64,000 bases of DNA, taken from Paenibacillus kribbensis (GTDB taxonomy: Bacteria > Bacillota > Bacilli > Paenibacillales > Paenibacillaceae). Location of the stretch: NCBI RefSeq assembly GCF_002240415.1, contig NZ_CP020028.1:1885501-1949500 (forward strand). Direction: 5' to 3'. The notes beneath the pieces are model-generated. The model was not told the DNA's origin and searched no databases. It saw nothing but the letters and a program-made list of their open reading frames with translations. Shown here piece after piece: positions 9,508-18,036 of this stretch. How positions within the stretch are numbered: the stretch's first letter is position 1; every line of letters begins with the position of its first letter. A program made the position numbers and the translations under genes.

Positions 9508-9617
9508 ATCTATATCCTCCATGATATATACTGGACAGGACGAAGGTCCCGTTACTGTTATCCACCAGGCGTGTTAACATCAGGTATATAAAGAAAAATT
9601 ACGATAGGAGGATATTT

Positions 9618-10961
9618 GTGAAAAAATATGTTTCCATTTTATCGGATATAGAGCTTAAAATTCGTGAGGGTCAATACAAATCCGGTCACAAGCTGCCGTC
9701 TGTCCGTGACGCTTCGGAGTTATACGGGTGCAGCAAAAGTACGATTTTGCGGGCCTATGCCGAACTTGAGAAGAAGCATGCTATCTATTCCATACCGCAA
9801 AGCGGATACTATGTAGTGGAGAATTACGGTGATGTGCGCCATAGCCATATGAATGACGTCGTTGATTTTACTTCCGCATCCCCGGACTTAAACGTATTTC
9901 CATATTTGGATTTTCAGCATTGTCTAAATCAGGCTATAGATACCTACAAATATCATCTGTTCACTTACGGGGATTCGCAAGGGCTGGAGACACTGCGTCA
10001 TACATTGGTTTCCCATTTGGCTGATAATCAGGTGTTTGCAAAAATGGATCGGATTATCGTGACTTCAGGTGTTCAGCAGGCTCTGGAAATACTTGCTAAG
10101 ATGTCGTTTCCTAACGGTAAAGAAAAGGTTTTGGTTGAGCAGCCAAGCTACGATATTTATTTGCGTTTTTTGGAGGAAGAGAACATACCTGTCAGCACGA
10201 TTGTCCGCACAGCAGCAGGTATAGATTTGCAGGAATTGGAGAATCAATTTAAAAGCGGAAGCATCAAGTTTTTTTATACCATGTCAAGATATCATAACCC
10301 CTTGGGAAGCTCATACAATGCGGAAAAGCGAAAGGCTATAGCTGCCTTGGCCGCCAAATATGATGTGTACATCGTAGAGGATGATTATATGGCTGATTTG
10401 GAGGTCGATTATAGCTTTGACCCCATATATGCATATGACCAGACGAATCATGTTGTTTATTTGAAAAGCTTCTCCAAAATCATTTTCCCGGGCTTGCGTC
10501 TAGGGGTCGCAGTTTTGCCAGAAGTTCTATTAAAGACGTTCCAGGCATATAAACGATACGTCGATACTTCCATGTTATCTCAGGCTGCGCTTGATATTTA
10601 TATTAAAAACGGAATGTATGAACGCCATAAGCATACGATATGCAAACTGTATTCAGAGCGCATCCATATTCTCAACCAGGCGGTGGAACGATATAATCAG
10701 GCCGGACTCATTGAAGCCTCAACTGTAGCATCAGGAGTTTATATGCAGTTTAAGCTGCCTCGAACCGTGAATATGGAGCGTTTGGTACAGCGCCTTTCCG
10801 AGAGGAAGATCCAGGTTGTATCTGGCAAAGGTTTTTATTTGACGAGCTATAGGGAACAAGAAAAGTTTTTACGCATCAGCATTTCACGTGCACAGCCGGA
10901 TCAGATTGATGCGGGCGTGAAATCTATAATAGAGGAAGTGGTGAAGGGGAACTGGTATTAA
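9618..10961 (+). CDS. MocR-family (GntR-aminotransferase) transcriptional regulator
   Basis: This 447-residue protein fuses a GntR winged-helix DNA-binding domain to a fold-type I aminotransferase domain. The winged helix covers residues 1-70 and includes KLPSVRDASELYGCSKSTILRAY. The aminotransferase part has the PLP-binding lysine in SFSKIIFPG (Lys287) and the NPLG motif near 228-231. MocR proteins sense PLP or an amino acid and control vitamin B6, GABA or amino acid genes. The start is GTG with TAGGAGG 7 bp upstream; no better ATG exists. It has no divergent partner gene, so its target is not evident from context. Confidence 0.88.
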   Translation: MKKYVSILSDIELKIREGQYKSGHKLPSVRDASELYGCSKSTILRAYAELEKKHAIYSIPQSGYYVVENYGDVRHSHMNDVVDFTSASPDLNVFPYLDFQHCLNQAIDTYKYHLFTYGDSQGLETLRHTLVSHLADNQVFAKMDRIIVTSGVQQALEILAKMSFPNGKEKVLVEQPSYDIYLRFLEEENIPVSTIVRTAAGIDLQELENQFKSGSIKFFYTMSRYHNPLGSSYNAEKRKAIAALAAKYDVYIVEDDYMADLEVDYSFDPIYAYDQTNHVVYLKSFSKIIFPGLRLGVAVLPEVLLKTFQAYKRYVDTSMLSQAALDIYIKNGMYERHKHTICKLYSERIHILNQAVERYNQAGLIEASTVASGVYMQFKLPRTVNMERLVQRLSERKIQVVSGKGFYLTSYREQEKFLRISISRAQPDQIDAGVKSIIEEVVKGNWY

Positions 10962-10972
10962 GCCCCTTTTTC
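10944..10972 (+). terminator. Terminator overlapping the end of the MocR-type gene
   Basis: AAGGGG (10944-10949) pairs with CCCCTT (10963-10968), followed by further Ts. The stop codon of the 9618 gene lies in the loop. The stem is short, so efficiency is uncertain. Confidence 0.45.
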
Positions 10973-11092
10973 CGTTATGATACATATAATTGTATATGCT
11001 TCTATTCGGTTGTAGGACATACATAACTTTGAATGCCGAGAGCAATTGCTTTTATTGCTTATGATCGGCTCATTGGCAAAGGAGAGTTTTGA

Positions 11093-11452
11093 ATGGACGA
11101 TCTGTTTTTGAAAATTGTGGATGGAACCATCCCTAGCAAAAAGGTACTGGAAACTGAGAATGTGCTCGCATTTCATGACATCCAGCCTGCGGCGCCAGTA
11201 CATGTACTTATCATCCCGAAGAAATACATTCCTTCCATGAATGCTGTGACGGAGGAGGATCTTCCTCTCATCGCAGAGATTCATCGTGTTGCAATTGAGG
11301 TGGCAAAAAAGCTGGGAATCGCTGAGTCCGGCTATCGGCTGATTAACAACTGCGGTCCGGATAGTGGGCAAGCGGTTGGGCATCTGCATTATCACCTGCT
11401 GGGCGGCGCTAAATTAGGGGCCCTGACAAGTATTTCGGACTCACATGCTTAA
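11093..11452 (+). CDS. HIT family nucleotide-binding hydrolase (HinT-like)
   Basis: This 119-residue member of the histidine-triad superfamily hydrolyses nucleoside phosphoramidates such as AMP-lysine. The sequence opens with the family's DDLFLKIVDGTIPSKKV and has the NCGPDSGQAVGHLHYHLLGG block. The His-x-His-x-His triad (HLHYH) supplies the catalytic histidine. The ATG follows AAAGGAGAG. It is a single gene upstream of rpsU and is cytoplasmic. Family membership is very clear; the physiological substrate is not. Confidence 0.93.
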   Translation: MDDLFLKIVDGTIPSKKVLETENVLAFHDIQPAAPVHVLIIPKKYIPSMNAVTEEDLPLIAEIHRVAIEVAKKLGIAESGYRLINNCGPDSGQAVGHLHYHLLGGAKLGALTSISDSHA

Positions 11453-11533
11453 AAATGACAGAGCTTGTCTTTTAGTAATACTGAAGTGAATGGAGAAAAA
11501 GATTCCTTGTAAGTATTCATTTTTTCTTATAGG

Positions 11534-11563
11534 TTGACACCCGGTTTCCGTATCACCTATAAT
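11534..11563 (+). promoter_or_regulatory. SigA-type promoter of rpsU-yqeY
   Basis: TTGACA (11534-11539) and TATAAT (11558-11563) are both perfect, with an 18-bp spacer. The start point would be near 11570. This excludes a TTG at 11569 as the rpsU start and supports GTG 11623. Confidence 0.85.
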
Positions 11564-11622
11564 AAAATTTGATGAACCGTGTTATTGCTCTTGGACGGTC
11601 TGGTCGGAGGGAGGGAAAACTG

Positions 11623-11796
11623 GTGTCTGAAACTAAAGTTCGCAAAAACGAGACAATTGATGCTGCACTTCGTCGCTTTAAACGTTCCATTGCTAAGGAT
11701 GGCGTATTGGCTGAGGTGAAGAAACGCAAGCATTATGAAAAGCCAAGCGTAAAGCGCAAGAAAAAGTCCGAGGCTGCTCGTAAGAGAAAGTTCTAG
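11623..11796 (+). CDS. rpsU: 30S ribosomal protein S21
   Basis: S21 is a 57-residue, very basic small-subunit protein that helps base-pairing of the mRNA with 16S rRNA. The chosen GTG start gives the canonical [10 protein letters not shown] opening and follows CGGAGGGAGGG. The frame remains open upstream to 11569, but that region is the promoter start site. The C-terminus is the usual Lys/Arg-rich tail ([12 protein letters not shown]). It is co-transcribed with yqeY, which starts 16 bp later, as in other Firmicutes. Confidence 0.97.
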   Translation: MSETKVRKNETIDAALRRFKRSIAKDGVLAEVKKRKHYEKPSVKRKKKSEAARKRKF

Positions 11797-11812
11797 GAGG
11801 AGCTGAGCAACC

Positions 11813-12256
11813 ATGAATTTGAGCGAACGATTAAACGAAGATATGAAGCAAGCTATGAAGAGTAAGGACAAGTTCAAACTCTCCACCATTCGAATGGTTC
11901 GTTCTACGATTAAAAATCTTGAAATAGATTTGAAACGGGATTTGGACGACAACGAAGTGCTTGATATTCTGAGTCGTGAGATCAAACAGCGAAAAGATGC
12001 CCTCCATGAATTTGAAAAAGCCAGTCGCGATGAACTTGCGGCAAGCACGAAAGCAGAAATAGAGATCATCGCTCAGTACCTTCCTGAACAACTTTCAGAA
12101 GAAGAAATTAAAGTTATTGTACAGCAGACCATCCAGGAAACCGGTGCTTCTTCGAAAGCCGAGATGGGGAAAGTAATGTCGGCCTTGATGCCTAAGGTAA
12201 AAGGTCGCGCTGACGGTAAGCTCGTGAACCAGGCGGTTCAACAATTTCTGCAATAA
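11813..12256 (+). CDS. yqeY: GatB/YqeY domain protein
   Basis: This 147-residue helical protein consists of the YqeY domain, which resembles the tRNA-binding tail of the GatB amidotransferase subunit. Its precise role is unsettled; it is thought to act on tRNA metabolism. Visible family signatures are the N-terminal LSERLNEDMKQAMKSKDK, the YLPEQLSEEE block and the GxMGKVMSALMPKVKGRADG end. AGGAGG precedes the ATG. The rpsU-yqeY pairing is a conserved Firmicutes arrangement. Confidence 0.93.
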   Translation: MNLSERLNEDMKQAMKSKDKFKLSTIRMVRSTIKNLEIDLKRDLDDNEVLDILSREIKQRKDALHEFEKASRDELAASTKAEIEIIAQYLPEQLSEEEIKVIVQQTIQETGASSKAEMGKVMSALMPKVKGRADGKLVNQAVQQFLQ

Positions 12257-12279
12257 ACCTGCGACAAACAGGAAAACAC

Positions 12280-12304
12280 AACACCCTCTGTTCACAGAGG
12301 GTGT
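12280..12304 (+). terminator. Terminator after yqeY
   Basis: AACACCCTCTG and CAGAGGGTGTT form a perfect 11-bp stem with a 3-nt loop. The downstream tract (ATTTC) is poor in T, so it may be only partly efficient. Confidence 0.65.
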
Positions 12305-12362
12305 TATTTCTGCATCTGCCATGTGTTTATCGTAGAATCATATAATGTGAAAAACTCCTTTA

Positions 12363-12377
12363 ATGAAAGCGCTATCT
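12363..12377 (+). promoter_or_regulatory. Candidate catabolite-responsive element (CcpA site)
   Basis: ATGAAAGCGCTATCT fits the degenerate cre consensus WTGNAANCGNWNNCW at every position. It lies 10 bp upstream of the sigmaW-like -35 box of the NfeD-FloA operon. One match to a degenerate motif is weak evidence. Confidence 0.4.
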
Positions 12378-12386
12378 TTAGTTGTG

Positions 12387-12413
12387 TGAAACGTGATGAC
12401 TGTTGAATGCGTA
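12387..12413 (+). promoter_or_regulatory. Candidate sigmaW (ECF) promoter of the nfeD-floA operon
   Basis: TGAAAC (12387-12392), a 17-bp spacer and CGTA (12410-12413) match the sigmaW consensus TGAAAC-N16/17-CGTA. In Bacillus subtilis the orthologous yqeZ-floA-yqfB operon is a known sigmaW target, so promoter and genes agree. The leader before the ATG at 12541 would be about 120 nt. Confidence 0.7.
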
Positions 12414-12540
12414 AAGTATGTGACAGCCGTCAGGAATAGCAACAACCCCAATAATTTCACATTAAATCCTGAAAATTGTGTAGTTTACCTAACAAAGTTT
12501 GGTATGCTGTAATAAAGCAAGATCGAAAGGGGGGAGAGAG

Positions 12541-13908
12541 ATGCACAGAGAACAGCACCACTCCAGTCGAAAAATGATCTTTTTAACGTTATGGATTGTG
12601 GTATCAGTTATCCTGCTGCCATTATTTCATTCCGGATCAGTGGAGGCCGCAGCCAAAGGCGGAGCCGTGTTCGTTATACCCGTAGATCAGGAAATTGAAC
12701 AAGGCCTGAGCCGTTTTATGGAACGTGGATTTGCGGAAGCAGCAGAGTCCAAAGCAGGTTTGATTTTGCTGGATATTAACACGCCTGGCGGACGGGTAGA
12801 TACAGCGGAGAAGCTGGGCAAACTGATTAAAGACAGCCCGATTTCGACCGTAGCCTACATCAGGGGCGAAGCGGCCTCGGCGGGGAGCTATATTGCGCTT
12901 AGTGCAAACAAGATCGTTATGGAGCCGGGAAGTATTATTGGAGCTGCAGCGTTGGTAGACGGCAAGGGGCAGGCTGTTACCGACCCGAAAATAATAGCTT
13001 GGTGGAAGAGCAGCATGGCATCTGCCGCAGAATCTGGCGGACGTAATCCGGATATTGCGAGGGGGATGGTAGACTCCAAAATTACGGTAGCTATCCCGGA
13101 ACTGAACTTTAATAAGGAAAAAGGCCAGATCATTTCTTTAACCAGCGAGGAAGCCTTTAAGCTGGGTTATGCGGATCACATTGCCTCCTCAGAACAAGAG
13201 GTGATCCAATGGATGGGTTACAGCACAGATGATGTATTTTATGTGAAGCAAACATCGGCTGAGAAAGCTGCCGAAATATTAACCAACCCGATCGTACAGA
13301 CATTGCTTTTATTTATCGGTATCGCGGGTGTAGTTATTGAACTGCTTGTACCCGGCTTTGGTGTACCGGGAATTTTGGGCATACTCGGATTTGGTTTATA
13401 TTTTTTCGGCAATTATATCGCTGGTTTTGCAGGTCCAGAGACATGGCTGTTGTTTATCATTGGCCTGGCTTTGCTTATACTTGAAATGTTCATTCCAAGC
13501 TTTGGTATATTGGGCATATTGGGTTCCGTTAGCTTGGTCGCTGGCGTTGTTCGAGCGGCTTACGACATGCAGCATGCATTTATATCTTTGGGCATTGCCT
13601 TTGTAGCTGCCGTTGCTGTGGTGGCGATTATTGCGATTGTATTCAAGGACCGAGGGATATGGAACCGTTTTATACTTAAAGAAAGCTTAACGGCTGACCA
13701 AGGTTTTTCTTCGGTTGTGAATCGGGAAATATTATTAGGTCAGCGGGGTGTGAGTCTGACACCACTTCGTCCAGCCGGAACGGTGCTTATTGCTGATGAG
13801 CGTGTCGATGTTGTAACGAATGGCGAGTTTATTGCCACAGATACGCCGATCATCGTATCCAAAGTAGAAGGCGGACGAATTGTGGTCAAGGCGGACATTA
13901 GCGTCTAA
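12541..13908 (+). CDS. NfeD family membrane serine protease (ClpP class)
   Basis: This 455-residue protein has an N-terminal signal/anchor (about residues 10-35) and a ClpP/SppA-like protease domain. It then has four or five hydrophobic segments (about 245-380) and a C-terminal OB-fold NfeD domain (about 385-455). The catalytic Ser lies in [12 protein letters not shown], and the lysine partner is expected about 50 residues later. It corresponds to YqeZ of B. subtilis, the partner of flotillin FloA in membrane-stress defence. The ATG at 12541 follows GGGGGGAGAG, which makes it a better start than the in-frame GTG at 12499. floA begins 44 bp downstream. Confidence 0.9.
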   Translation: MHREQHHSSRKMIFLTLWIVVSVILLPLFHSGSVEAAAKGGAVFVIPVDQEIEQGLSRFMERGFAEAAESKAGLILLDINTPGGRVDTAEKLGKLIKDSPISTVAYIRGEAASAGSYIALSANKIVMEPGSIIGAAALVDGKGQAVTDPKIIAWWKSSMASAAESGGRNPDIARGMVDSKITVAIPELNFNKEKGQIISLTSEEAFKLGYADHIASSEQEVIQWMGYSTDDVFYVKQTSAEKAAEILTNPIVQTLLLFIGIAGVVIELLVPGFGVPGILGILGFGLYFFGNYIAGFAGPETWLLFIIGLALLILEMFIPSFGILGILGSVSLVAGVVRAAYDMQHAFISLGIAFVAAVAVVAIIAIVFKDRGIWNRFILKESLTADQGFSSVVNREILLGQRGVSLTPLRPAGTVLIADERVDVVTNGEFIATDTPIIVSKVEGGRIVVKADISV

Positions 13909-13952
13909 GCACGCAGATAAACGAAGAATTAAATTATTGGAGGATGATGCGA

Positions 13953-14954
13953 GTGTTCGAATCGGGTATCGTCAGCATTTTGCTGCTTGCCGTATTAGTG
14001 GTTATTGTATTGAGCGTATTTTTCAGTTTTTTCCCGGTGATGCTGTGGATTTCGGCATTGGCTTCAGGAGTGCGGATTGGTATCATTACGCTGGTGGCCA
14101 TGCGCTTGCGGCGTGTCACGCCAAGCCGAATTGTGAATCCGCTGATTAAGGCGACCAAAGCCGGTCTGGGATTGAATATCAACCAGTTGGAAAGCCATTT
14201 TCTCGCGGGTGGTAATGTAGACCGCGTGATCAATGCATTGATTGCTGCGCAGCGGGCTAATATTCCGCTTGAATTTGAACGTGCTGCTGCGATTGACCTT
14301 GCGGGGCGGGATGTGCTGCAAGCGGTCCAAATGAGCGTTAATCCGCGAGTTATTGAGACACCTATTGTTGCTGCAGTTGCCAAGGATGGTATCGAAGTAA
14401 AAGTTAAAGCACGTGTTACGGTACGTGCCAACATTGATCGACTTGTCGGGGGGGCCGGAGAAGAAACGATTATTGCACGGGTCGGTGAGGGTATTGTTAC
14501 AACCGTCGGCTCCAGTAATTCGCATAAGGACGTGCTGGAGAACCCGGATTCGATTTCAAGAACTGTATTGTCCAAAGGCTTGGATGCAGGGACAGCGTTC
14601 GAAATCCTGTCCATTGATATTGCGGATGTGGATGTAGGCAAAAATATCGGAGCTTTCCTGCAAACCGAGCAGGCGGAAGCAGACAAACGTATTGCCCAGG
14701 CGAAAGCAGAAGAGCGGCGTGCGATGGCAGTGGCGCAGGAGCAGGAAATGAAGGCGCGTGTGGTAGAAATGAGAGCGCGTGTGGTGGAATCCGAATCTGA
14801 AGTGCCGTTGGCTATGGCTGAAGCGCTGCGTGGTGGAAAGCTTGGCGTCATGGACTATATGAATTTGAAAAATATTGAGGCAGATACGCAAATGCGCGGC
14901 TCCTTGGGCAAACCGAGTGAGAACTCGGGGAATGACAACAAAAACCGGGATTAA
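13953..14954 (+). CDS. floA: Flotillin-like protein FloA
   Basis: FloA is a membrane scaffold protein forming lipid-raft-like foci, with an N-terminal membrane hairpin, an SPFH/PHB domain and a coiled-coil tail. The N-terminal hydrophobic stretch ends in [18 protein letters not shown]. The [23 protein letters not shown] and [19 protein letters not shown] blocks match the family closely. GGAGG (13939-13943) directly abuts the ATGs at 13944 and 13947, so GTG 13953, 9 bp away, is the likely start (333 aa). The next gene begins 45 bp downstream. Confidence 0.95.
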   Translation: MFESGIVSILLLAVLVVIVLSVFFSFFPVMLWISALASGVRIGIITLVAMRLRRVTPSRIVNPLIKATKAGLGLNINQLESHFLAGGNVDRVINALIAAQRANIPLEFERAAAIDLAGRDVLQAVQMSVNPRVIETPIVAAVAKDGIEVKVKARVTVRANIDRLVGGAGEETIIARVGEGIVTTVGSSNSHKDVLENPDSISRTVLSKGLDAGTAFEILSIDIADVDVGKNIGAFLQTEQAEADKRIAQAKAEERRAMAVAQEQEMKARVVEMRARVVESESEVPLAMAEALRGGKLGVMDYMNLKNIEADTQMRGSLGKPSENSGNDNKNRD

Positions 14955-14999
14955 GCAACGGGATATAGCCGATGAATGACGGCAGCAAGGCGGTGAGTA

Positions 15000-15590
15000 A
15001 TGAACTTTAGCAGCTGGATCTTTGAGCATTTGTACATCCTGATCGTGATTGGCTTTGCATTGGTATCCTTTCTGGGAAAAAGCATTCAAGGCACGGGTCG
15101 AAAATCTCCTTCGGGAAATGGGATGCCCACCTTTGGCGGTGATCAGAGCTCGCGCAGACCCCAGGCGTCATCCAGACCTATCACCGTGGAACATGGACAG
15201 GAGCAAAGTCCGACTAGCAGACAGGATGTTACCGGAGAATTGCAACGCCAATTTCCTAATGAACGACGAACGGTGATGGAAGCTCGTCGGATGGAAGAAG
15301 TAATGGGCGATCGGACGGAATTGGCAGGACCAATGGAACAGGAATCCTCGGATAACGGTTCGACACTGGAAGAGCGGATTCGTGCCATGGAGGAAGAGCG
15401 CAGAATGGTTTTAGCCCGCCTCGACCGCATATCCAATCAGAGAGAGTCAGGGGAGATCACAGATGGGTTAGAGCCAGTAGAGCAAGAACGCAGTACGGTC
15501 AATGCGGCTGACCTGCGCAGAGGTGTGATTTGGGCTGAAATATTAGGTCCTCCGCGTGCCAAAAAGTATATGAGTAAAGGTAGACGTTAA
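15000..15590 (+). CDS. Uncharacterised single-span membrane protein, third gene of the nfeD-floA operon
   Basis: I do not recognise a domain in this 196-residue protein. It has one N-terminal membrane segment (about 8-24) and then a long, polar, low-complexity tail rich in Ser, Gly, Gln, Arg and Glu. A short helical piece (EERIRAMEEERRMVLARLDRI, split here as about residues 120-140) looks coiled-coil. It holds the position of yqfB in B. subtilis but is much longer. Operon placement suggests a flotillin accessory protein; that is inference. Confidence 0.7.
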   Translation: MNFSSWIFEHLYILIVIGFALVSFLGKSIQGTGRKSPSGNGMPTFGGDQSSRRPQASSRPITVEHGQEQSPTSRQDVTGELQRQFPNERRTVMEARRMEEVMGDRTELAGPMEQESSDNGSTLEERIRAMEEERRMVLARLDRISNQRESGEITDGLEPVEQERSTVNAADLRRGVIWAEILGPPRAKKYMSKGRR

Positions 15591-15600
15591 ATGATAGTGA

Positions 15601-15637
15601 GATCCGTCACGGCTTTGACTGTGGCGGATCTTTTTTT
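15601..15637 (+). terminator. Terminator of the nfeD-floA operon
   Basis: GATCCGTCAC (15601-15610) pairs with GTGGCGGATC (15621-15630), including one G-T pair, followed by seven Ts. Confidence 0.9.
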
Positions 15638-16015
15638 ACTAATACATCAGGAATACATAATCATGTCCAGAATAAAAAAGCTGCTAACGACAAATGCTCC
15701 AATTACCTGACAATGAATGTGATAATCCCATGTAACGCACAGCATTCTAACATTTGTTGTCATCAAAAAAGGTGGCATTTTGTCTAGTTTAGTGGTTTAT
15801 TTGTGAAAATAATTACGTGAAAAATGATCAAATGTAACAATATAAATGGAGCTTTCCAAAAGCAGTTTTCATTTTTTCTTTTTTATATATAATGTTCTCA
15901 ACGATAAATAGTTATGAAAAATTACTCCAAATTTAGCTAAAATATGCGTTTTATCGAGGTGAGGAAACACGGTTTGTAAGACGTATAAAATTTAAATTTT
16001 AGGGGGATGGAATGG
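15638..16015 (+). promoter_or_regulatory. AT-rich leader of the amino acid permease gene
   Basis: This stretch of about 380 bp has no convincing coding frame. A possible promoter is TTTTCA with a 16-bp spacer and TATAAT near 15865-15895. A perfect 14-bp palindrome, AAAATTTAAATTTT (15987-16000), directly abuts the ribosome binding site AGGGGG. I recognise no known riboswitch. Confidence 0.35.
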
Positions 16016-17425
16016 ATGAGTAAAGGCCTGTTCAGAAAAAAAAGCATTGAACAGCTGGTTGCTGCTACGCGGGGAGAAAAAACACTTAGAAGAGACCTTG
16101 GCGCGTTTGATTTGACCATGCTCGGGATTGGAGCCATTATCGGAACAGGGATTTTTGTTTTGACAGGCACAGGAGCAGTCACGGCTGGTCCGGGCTTGGT
16201 TATCTCTTTTGTGATTGCAGGGCTTGCCTGTTTATTCGCTGCATTGGCTTACGCCGAGTTTGCATCCACTGTACCAGTGTCCGGTTCTGTCTACACTTTT
16301 ACATATGCCACGATGGGGGAGCTACTGGCCTTTATTATCGGATGGGATTTAATTTTGGAATACATGCTGGCCGCCAGTGCGGTTTCCGCAGGCTGGTCCG
16401 GGTATTTTGTGTCATTCCTGAATGGACTCGGCATTCATATTCCTCTTGAATTAACTGCTGCACCAGGCGCTTTAAAGGACCAGTCCACCTATTTTAATCT
16501 TCCGGCTTTTGTGATCTTGATGGGTATTACGTTATTACTTTATTTTGGAATCCGGGAATCAAAACGAATTAACAATATCATGGTTGTTGTAAAAATTATT
16601 GTGATTTTATTATTTATCATCGTTGCTGTTAAATATGTGAAGCCAGCTCATTGGACACCGTTTTTGCCATTTGGCTTTAGTGGAGTGTTTGGAGCCGCGG
16701 CACTTGTGTTTTTTGCCTTTATTGGTTTCGATGCCGTATCATCTGCCGCAGAAGAAACTAAAAACCCGGCTCGTGATTTACCGCGGGGGATCATTTTTTC
16801 ACTCGTCATTTGCACGCTTTTATATGTCATTGTCAGCGGGATTATGACAGGTATTGTGCCATTTATGGATTTTGAAGGCATTTCCCACCCGGTGTCACTT
16901 GTCTTGCAGGTTGCAGGTCAGAACTGGGTTGCGGGTATTGTGGATATAGGGGCCATCTTGGGGATGACAACGGTCATGCTGGTTATGCTTTATGGTCAAA
17001 CTCGCATCATGTTTGCCATGTCACGTGACGGCTTGGTGCCCAAAGTATTATCAAAGGTTCATCCTAAATATAAAACGCCGTATATTAACACGTTGTTTTT
17101 TGGTACTTTATCTGCATTAATGGGCGGGCTAATCCCGCTGGATGAGTTGGCAAGTTTGGTGAATATCGGAACCCTGTCAGCATTTATACTGATTTCGGTC
17201 GCCGTCATCGTTATGAGAAAAACACAACCCAATCTGCCGAGAGCGTTTCGATGTCCCGGGGTCCCGTATATTCCGATCCTGGCCATCATTTCGTGTGCTG
17301 TACTCATTCTTAACTTGAATAGCCAGACCTTTATTCGCTTTATCATTTGGCTTGTCATTGGTTTGGTGGTTTACTTTTTATACTCCAGAAAAAATTCACT
17401 TTTGAATCATGACCACGAGAAATAA
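16016..17425 (+). CDS. APC-superfamily amino acid permease (cationic amino acid transporter-like)
   Basis: This 469-residue, roughly 12-span inner-membrane transporter carries the family's first-helix motif GIGAIIGTGIFVLTG and the FFAFIGFDAVSSAAEETKNP block after helix 5. These place it with the CAT/YfnA-type permeases that import amino acids by proton symport. Substrate cannot be told from sequence. The ATG at 16016 lies 9 bp after GGGGG; the in-frame ATG at 16007 overlaps that site. It is monocistronic, between two terminators, with fewer G+C-ending codons than its neighbours. Confidence 0.9.
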   Translation: MSKGLFRKKSIEQLVAATRGEKTLRRDLGAFDLTMLGIGAIIGTGIFVLTGTGAVTAGPGLVISFVIAGLACLFAALAYAEFASTVPVSGSVYTFTYATMGELLAFIIGWDLILEYMLAASAVSAGWSGYFVSFLNGLGIHIPLELTAAPGALKDQSTYFNLPAFVILMGITLLLYFGIRESKRINNIMVVVKIIVILLFIIVAVKYVKPAHWTPFLPFGFSGVFGAAALVFFAFIGFDAVSSAAEETKNPARDLPRGIIFSLVICTLLYVIVSGIMTGIVPFMDFEGISHPVSLVLQVAGQNWVAGIVDIGAILGMTTVMLVMLYGQTRIMFAMSRDGLVPKVLSKVHPKYKTPYINTLFFGTLSALMGGLIPLDELASLVNIGTLSAFILISVAVIVMRKTQPNLPRAFRCPGVPYIPILAIISCAVLILNLNSQTFIRFIIWLVIGLVVYFLYSRKNSLLNHDHEK

Positions 17426-17446
17426 TCGTTTATACGATAAAATGGC

Positions 17447-17492
17447 AAAAGACAACCTTGTTTTGAAATACAAAACGGGGTTGTCTTTTTTT
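17447..17492 (+). terminator. Terminator of the permease gene
   Basis: AAAAGACAACC pairs with GGTTGTCTTTT around an inner TTGTTTTG/CAAAACGG extension, followed by a T-run. The reverse strand also begins with a T-run, so it could act in both directions. Confidence 0.9.
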
Positions 17493-17676
17493 GATGTAGA
17501 TTTTTGTAAATGTTGCTCTGCTTGAGATGCAATATAGTGGTTGTTATGAATTGTCAGTTTCGCCTCATAAATCTGATGAGTGGATCATAAAATGTACAGT
17601 ACAGATATCTGTGGCGCTGGTGTGATGACGTTCATATAAGCGCTATCGGCAGCTCATGTAAATAGAAGCATAGCTA

Positions 17677-17721
17677 TCATCAAAACTTCAACTAGCTGTT
17701 GGATAACAGCTGCTTTGATGA
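17677..17721 (+). promoter_or_regulatory. Two-part hairpin just upstream of the yqfC ribosome binding site
   Basis: An inner 7-bp perfect stem, AGCTGTT-GGAT-AACAGCT (17694-17711), sits inside an outer 8-bp stem, TCATCAAA (17677-17684) with TTTGATGA (17714-17721). AGGAAAGGAG follows 1 bp later. No T-run follows, so this is not a terminator; it may shape translation or mRNA stability. The rest of the gap (17493-17676) shows nothing I can name. Confidence 0.5.
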
Positions 17722-17742
17722 CAGGAAAGGAGATTTCGCCGT

Positions 17743-18036
17743 ATGAGCCGGATGAGCCGCAAACTGCGAAAGTGGGTCAGCGAAACGCTGGAGCTTCCGC
17801 AGGACATTCTATTTGACCTGCCGCGGTTAACCCTCATTGGCAGTCGCCAGCTTTATGTGGAGAATCACCGGGGGGTTATGGATTTCACACCGGATCGGCT
17901 TGTACTGGCGCTTGCGCAAGGCAAGCTGCGGGTGTCAGGGCATAACCTGGTCATTACGTCCATTTTGCCGGACCAGGTCAGTGTGGAAGGACAGATCACG
18001 GATATTCAAATGGAAGGAACGGAGGAAGGCTCATGA
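17743..18036 (+). CDS. yqfC: Sporulation protein YqfC
   Basis: This 97-residue YabP/YqfC-family protein is expressed in the mother cell during sporulation (sigmaE-controlled in B. subtilis). The recognisable core is LPRLTLIGSRQLYVENHRGV followed by the beta-rich YqfC fold. AAAGGAG precedes the ATG. Its stop overlaps the yqfD start (ATGA), which fits their conserved pairing. Confidence 0.93.
   Translation: MSRMSRKLRKWVSETLELPQDILFDLPRLTLIGSRQLYVENHRGVMDFTPDRLVLALAQGKLRVSGHNLVITSILPDQVSVEGQITDIQMEGTEEGS

Noticed and set aside
11569..11622. Upstream TTG start for rpsU
   Set aside because: It falls at the predicted transcription start; GTG 11623 has the ribosome binding site and the canonical S21 N-terminus.
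17625..17672. SigmaE-type promoter for yqfC
   Set aside because: CATATA and CATGTAAAT are present, but the spacing (16 bp) and -10 match are poor; not reported as a feature.
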